Positions 60,401 to 64,000 of a stretch of DNA of 64,000 nucleotides are shown one piece after another; position 1 is the first letter of the stretch; each line of letters starts with the position of its first letter. The stretch spans positions 868,001 to 932,000 of the forward strand of contig JBHGNT010000003.1 of NCBI GenBank assembly GCA_043228905.1, written 5' to 3'. The DNA comes from Azolla caroliniana. Lineage: Eukaryota > Polypodiophyta. The notes beneath the pieces were generated by a model that saw nothing but the letters and a program-made list of their open reading frames with translations, did no database searches and had not been told where the DNA came from. A program made the translations under genes and the position numbers.

Positions 60401-63400
60401 GAGGTTAAGCAACTTTTCGAATATGCTATATATCCTTGCTGGAATGTCCACTGTAATTCAAAATGGTATCATATTTATTTATTTTCAGGACTTGCTGCAC
60501 CAGCTATTGCTGCTGGTTTATCTGCATTAGCACCAACACTTGGAACAATTATACCAGTGATTGGGTCAACCGGCTTTGCTGCAGCTGCCACAGCAGCTGG
60601 TTCTGTTGTAGGTTCTATTGCCGTTGCCGCTTCCTTTGGAGGTGCATTGTGTTTTTGAATGATCTTAATGTGGGCCCGCACATTCTTGTTCATGAAAGCC
60701 ATATGTTAATGATGTTCCTTGGACACCCTGGGTCTCAATGGTTTCTTGTTATGTTGAATAAAACCAGTAATGTGATGTTGGAAGGAGTGTGCAATGAGAA
60801 ATTCAGGGAAATGATTTGCTATATTAATGTCTTGTAAAGACTACAGTAACCAGTGGGATCAAAAGTTATTACATCCATGTGAATGTTATAGAATGCCAGG
60901 TAAAACAAAGAAAAAAATTGCATGTAAACAACTAGGTGCCTATAACTAGGTTGTGACAAAGTACAATGATATAGGGACCATGAGTACAAGTAATATCGAG
61001 GATAGATTATACAAAATATCTAAATAGGATAGGGGTAGCCTTTTGTGAATTAGCCCTTGAACCCATGAACAATATTAAAATGGGGGTTTCTTCAATCAAT
61101 GTCCACCTTGGTGGAATTGCCTGGGGAATTTTGCTCCATTATATCCTTAAACGAAGACAAAGATTATTACTTTGAAAAGAAAGAAAAAGAAAGAGAGAAG
61201 TGAAGAAGAAATTAGGACATAATCTGCACTTAGATGGAAAGAATTATATAGAAATGTCTATTAAGAGGCCAAAATGGCCTATAAGACCAAACAAGAGATT
61301 GCATCTTAATATGTTCTCTCATCTTTGAAAACAGGAAACAAAAATAAATATAACCAAGTAAAAAAGTTACATAAAAATGAAAGTGATTAAAGCATCCTGT
61401 TATACTTACATGTAAGATTCTCAAGTTAGATAGTTTGTCTTAAAAAGATCTCTATCATAGGTCAATCCAGAATGGAAATATCTCTGAAGAGCGGGAAGCA
61501 CCTGTGACGGTGGGAGATAATGTCCTTTATCTGTCAACGACAAGGGTGGGGAGGTTGTAGCCCAGAAGGACAGGGCCTATTTTCATGACAAATTGCTATT
61601 GCGTGATCTATTGTAACCCCTTTCCAATGTCCTGGCTGAGAGCCCACCTGTGCCCTTGATAAACTTGTAGCATGAGGAGAAGTGATAGGGCTATAAACAG
61701 TTTTGATTGTTCTTTGTTGATGACCTATGTGGTTGTATTGTTGTCCTTCAACTTCTCTATTTGTCTCTTGAGTTCTAGCTAGTACAGTCGCAAGCTCCAT
61801 TGATCCCATCATATTCCATTACCTTGCATAGTGAGCCAAAGTTTTGATTAGAGGCGATAGTATCTCCCTCTCATGTCATAAAAAACAAAGCAGTGGCAAA
61901 TATAGGGTTTTTCAGATCCACTCCCTGATGACACAGTTGGCAGATTCTTTCTTCTTGCGGTGTGCGTGCACAGCTGCCTGCGTCAATGTCTAACTGATGT
62001 AAAGATGTCTATTGTTGCCATATCACACTGTGCAGTACATGTCATATATATATATATATATATATATATGCATATAAGAGGTCCTGATGATGAATCCATC
62101 CTCAATTGTGTGTAAAAAATGCACCTTTTGGTGAGCCATTTTCCTAGTAAGAGATGTTAGACTTAAATTCCAATTTGGTGTGTAATTCTATACATCAATG
62201 ATCTCCTATTCTTACACGAGGCTAAAGTGAGATATCTATATCTTCCCAAAAAGTAAGATGTTCACATTGGTTACACAACTTCGCATTAGGTTTCTTTGTG
62301 TGCTTAAATCATTCTGATGGAACCTGTGCTTTTGCAGCTGCTGGCGCTGGTCTTACAGGTTTTAGAATGGCCAGAAGGACAGGTGGCATCGAAGAATTTG
62401 GTTTTGAAGGTCTTGGAGATAATCATCAGCGAGGGGTATGCCTATGATTATTGAATTTCGTTTTACTTGTGCTTTCCTGGGGCAGTTATTTGTGACATGT
62501 CTTATTGCAGCGCTTGGCAGTCGGTATTGTTATTTCGGGCTTTTTAAACAATCCTGATGATTTTACCAAACCTTGGCAAGGTTATGGCAACGACTTGGAG
62601 ATGTGAGCTTCTAGAATTATTCTGGTAGATATTGTAATATGAGGCATTGTTATATCACTGTCTTCCATCTGTCGATCTATATCTACTTAAATTGGCTATC
62701 TCAGTGTCCTTCAATCAGACATGCATTTATTATTTGATTTCATACTTGTTCTAGTAAAAGTGGGCATGAAATACTTATTTGATCGATCCTCAACATATTG
62801 ATCATATAACTCTTTCCTTAGCTCTCTTGACTGACTGTAAAGAAAAATGCAGGATGGTGGGCCTATTAACAATTTTCTGCATCCCTTATTCAAAGCTACT
62901 TTCATTAGGCAGTTATCTTAAGGCATTTGGAATCTGGATATTCTAATGCCTTGATAATAATGAAAATATCTATGCAGCTTTCTTTACAACATTAAAAGAC
63001 CTATAAAATGCTCATCTGATAAACTTCAATTGTTTACTAGTGTAACATTGTAAGCCAAGGATGAAAATTCATTATTACATTGGTTTAGGATACCATTTTG
63101 CTTAATATTTGAAGTTGACAATCAGATTAAAGACATATATTTAGTGGTATGTTTTTGAATTTGCTATTCTGTTACCAGGTATGCTGTTAGATGGGAAACA
63201 AAAAACCTTATGGCTCTCAGCACCGCTATACAAGATTGGCTTACTTCAAGTAAGTGGGTCTGTGAAATGAGCAAGAGGCAGGAGACTGAATGAATTACAT
63301 AATCTAGTAGAGCTATACAAAGCTTAAATAGAGATGGTTTTTCTCTAGTCTTTATATATAAATACAACACCTGCCATATGCAACTTTTAGTATTCTAGAG

Positions 63401-63730
63401 GCTCATCTTGTACTGTCCTTCATGTGTTTAACCCCATTCAAGCATTTATGGCAGCCTTACCCGACTGGTATAAAGATCCAGATTCATAGACATATGCTTA
63501 TTGATATATATATATAATCCATAATAGCTGGTGAGATCATTTTCCCACTCCTTTTAAAATCTATTTCCTATCTTAATTTGTCACTTATCCCCAGGTATAT
63601 CAAATGAATTGATGAAGCAAGGAGCTATGCTGACCGTTCTTAGCACACTTCTTAGTGCTTTGGCATGGCCATCTACCCTGTTATCTTTGACAAATCTAAT
63701 AGATAGCAAGTGGGCAGTTGCAGTTGATAG
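57446..63730 (+). CDS. DUF726 / TMCO4-like membrane hydrolase, 3'-partial
   Basis: Coding exons 57446-57657, 59370-59451, 59545-60153, 60238-60403, 60489-60641, 62338-62435, 62511-62602, 63179-63249 and 63595-63730 join in frame to 539 codons plus two bases; the rest lies beyond the window. The match to plant DUF726 proteins is clear: RYAAGALISLALQQAHI at the start, WVGLEQTA, then KVAVLYELLAAAVAD and RRGYDARQRVALRLLATWL. Next comes a long Gly/Ala membrane segment (about residues 335-420) and MARRTGGIEEF, QDWLTS and LSALAWPSTLL. The family has a predicted alpha/beta-hydrolase fold, and yeast and human relatives (Mil1, TMCO4) are membrane associated. The nucleophile (GxSxG) region is not in the window. 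A Ser/Asp-rich insert (residues about 100-230) is poorly conserved. The start is the first ATG of the first coding exon. Confidence 0.92.
57658..59369 (+). other. DUF726 intron 1 (coding part)
   Basis: A 1.7-kb intron with a (CT)n run at 58478-58492. No gene is seen inside it. The acceptor is ATATGACAG before 59370; the split codon gives Arg at the RYL junction, as in the family. Confidence 0.7.
60642..62337 (+). other. DUF726 intron 5 with possible retroelement debris
   Basis: A 1.7-kb intron. A minus frame at 61534-61812 (92 codons) looks non-random but matches no domain I can name. A (TA)n run is at 62045-62069. Confidence 0.4.
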
Positions 63731-64000
63731 GTGTGTGCCTCAACTACATGTTCAACAAGATGCGTAACTACTTTTTAAATGTTTAATATCTATAAAAAGT
63801 TTGGTTTGTTGTCTGCATTTTGAAATTATACATTTGCAAAACTGGTTATGGGAATCTCTGGAGAAAGTTGGATTAATGTAGGATAAATGTATCTCTTGAG
63901 TAACAATCGGCAACGGTTCGGTTCGGTTTGAGAGTGTCAAAACCAAACCGTTAAAACCACAGTTTCATGGTTAGGTCAAAATTAAAATTTAAAATTTTAA
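63731..64000 (+). other. Start of the next DUF726 intron
   Basis: Follows the GTGTGTG donor at 63731. An imperfect inverted repeat (aacggttcggttcggttt with aaaaccaaaccgtt) is at 63911-63953. No further exon is seen before the window ends. Confidence 0.5.

Overview
This is nuclear DNA from a land plant. The evidence is: multi-exon genes with GT-AG introns; a plant-type nuclear tRNA-Glu; interstitial CCCTAAA-like repeats; tRNA-derived SINEs; a MULE-type MITE family; and plant orthologues of a CDCA7-like zinc-finger protein, an organellar HSP90 and a DUF726 membrane protein. Genes are few, introns are moderate to long, and the spacers are AT-rich with many simple repeats and decayed retroelements. 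This would suit a large-genome, possibly seed-free, lineage such as a fern or lycophyte, but the species cannot be fixed from the sequence alone.

Layout. 1-3600: repeat-rich spacer with a tandem repeat, a MITE and a LINE relic. 3780-8695: a CDCA7-like gene (5 coding exons, 694 aa) with an upstream G-box array and a repeat-built leader. 9105-9177: tRNA-Glu(CTC). 11216-12925: three exons of a soluble inorganic pyrophosphatase of bacterial-like subfamily, 5' end not found. 13222-27500: gene-poor DNA with a SINE cluster, LINE relics, duplications and microsatellites. 27502-28398 (minus): an unrecognised Ser-rich, probably nuclear protein, preceded by a duplicated start-codon context that makes a uORF. 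28501-41519: gene-poor DNA with a second, longer MITE copy. 41520-42470: a ~150-bp minisatellite just upstream of an organellar HSP90 gene (42821-49582, 20 exons, 912 aa). That HSP90 carries a ~175-residue Y/N/G/Q repeat tail after its normal C-terminus. 51070-53875: a SINE relic, a probable 5' LTR with three covarying hairpins, a primer-binding site and an intact gag-only ORF. 54820 to the window end: a DUF726 (TMCO4-like) gene, 5' leader plus nine coding exons, continuing past the right edge.

The host genes are independent housekeeping or chromatin genes and show no sign of forming one pathway. The most unusual items are the HSP90 tail, the gag-only ORF with its repeat-built basic tail, the covarying LTR hairpins, the self-mimicking uORF, and the two MITE copies with perfect 9-bp target duplications. 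Exon boundaries were placed by hand from reading frame, splice sites and remembered family sequence; no alignment or transcript data were available.
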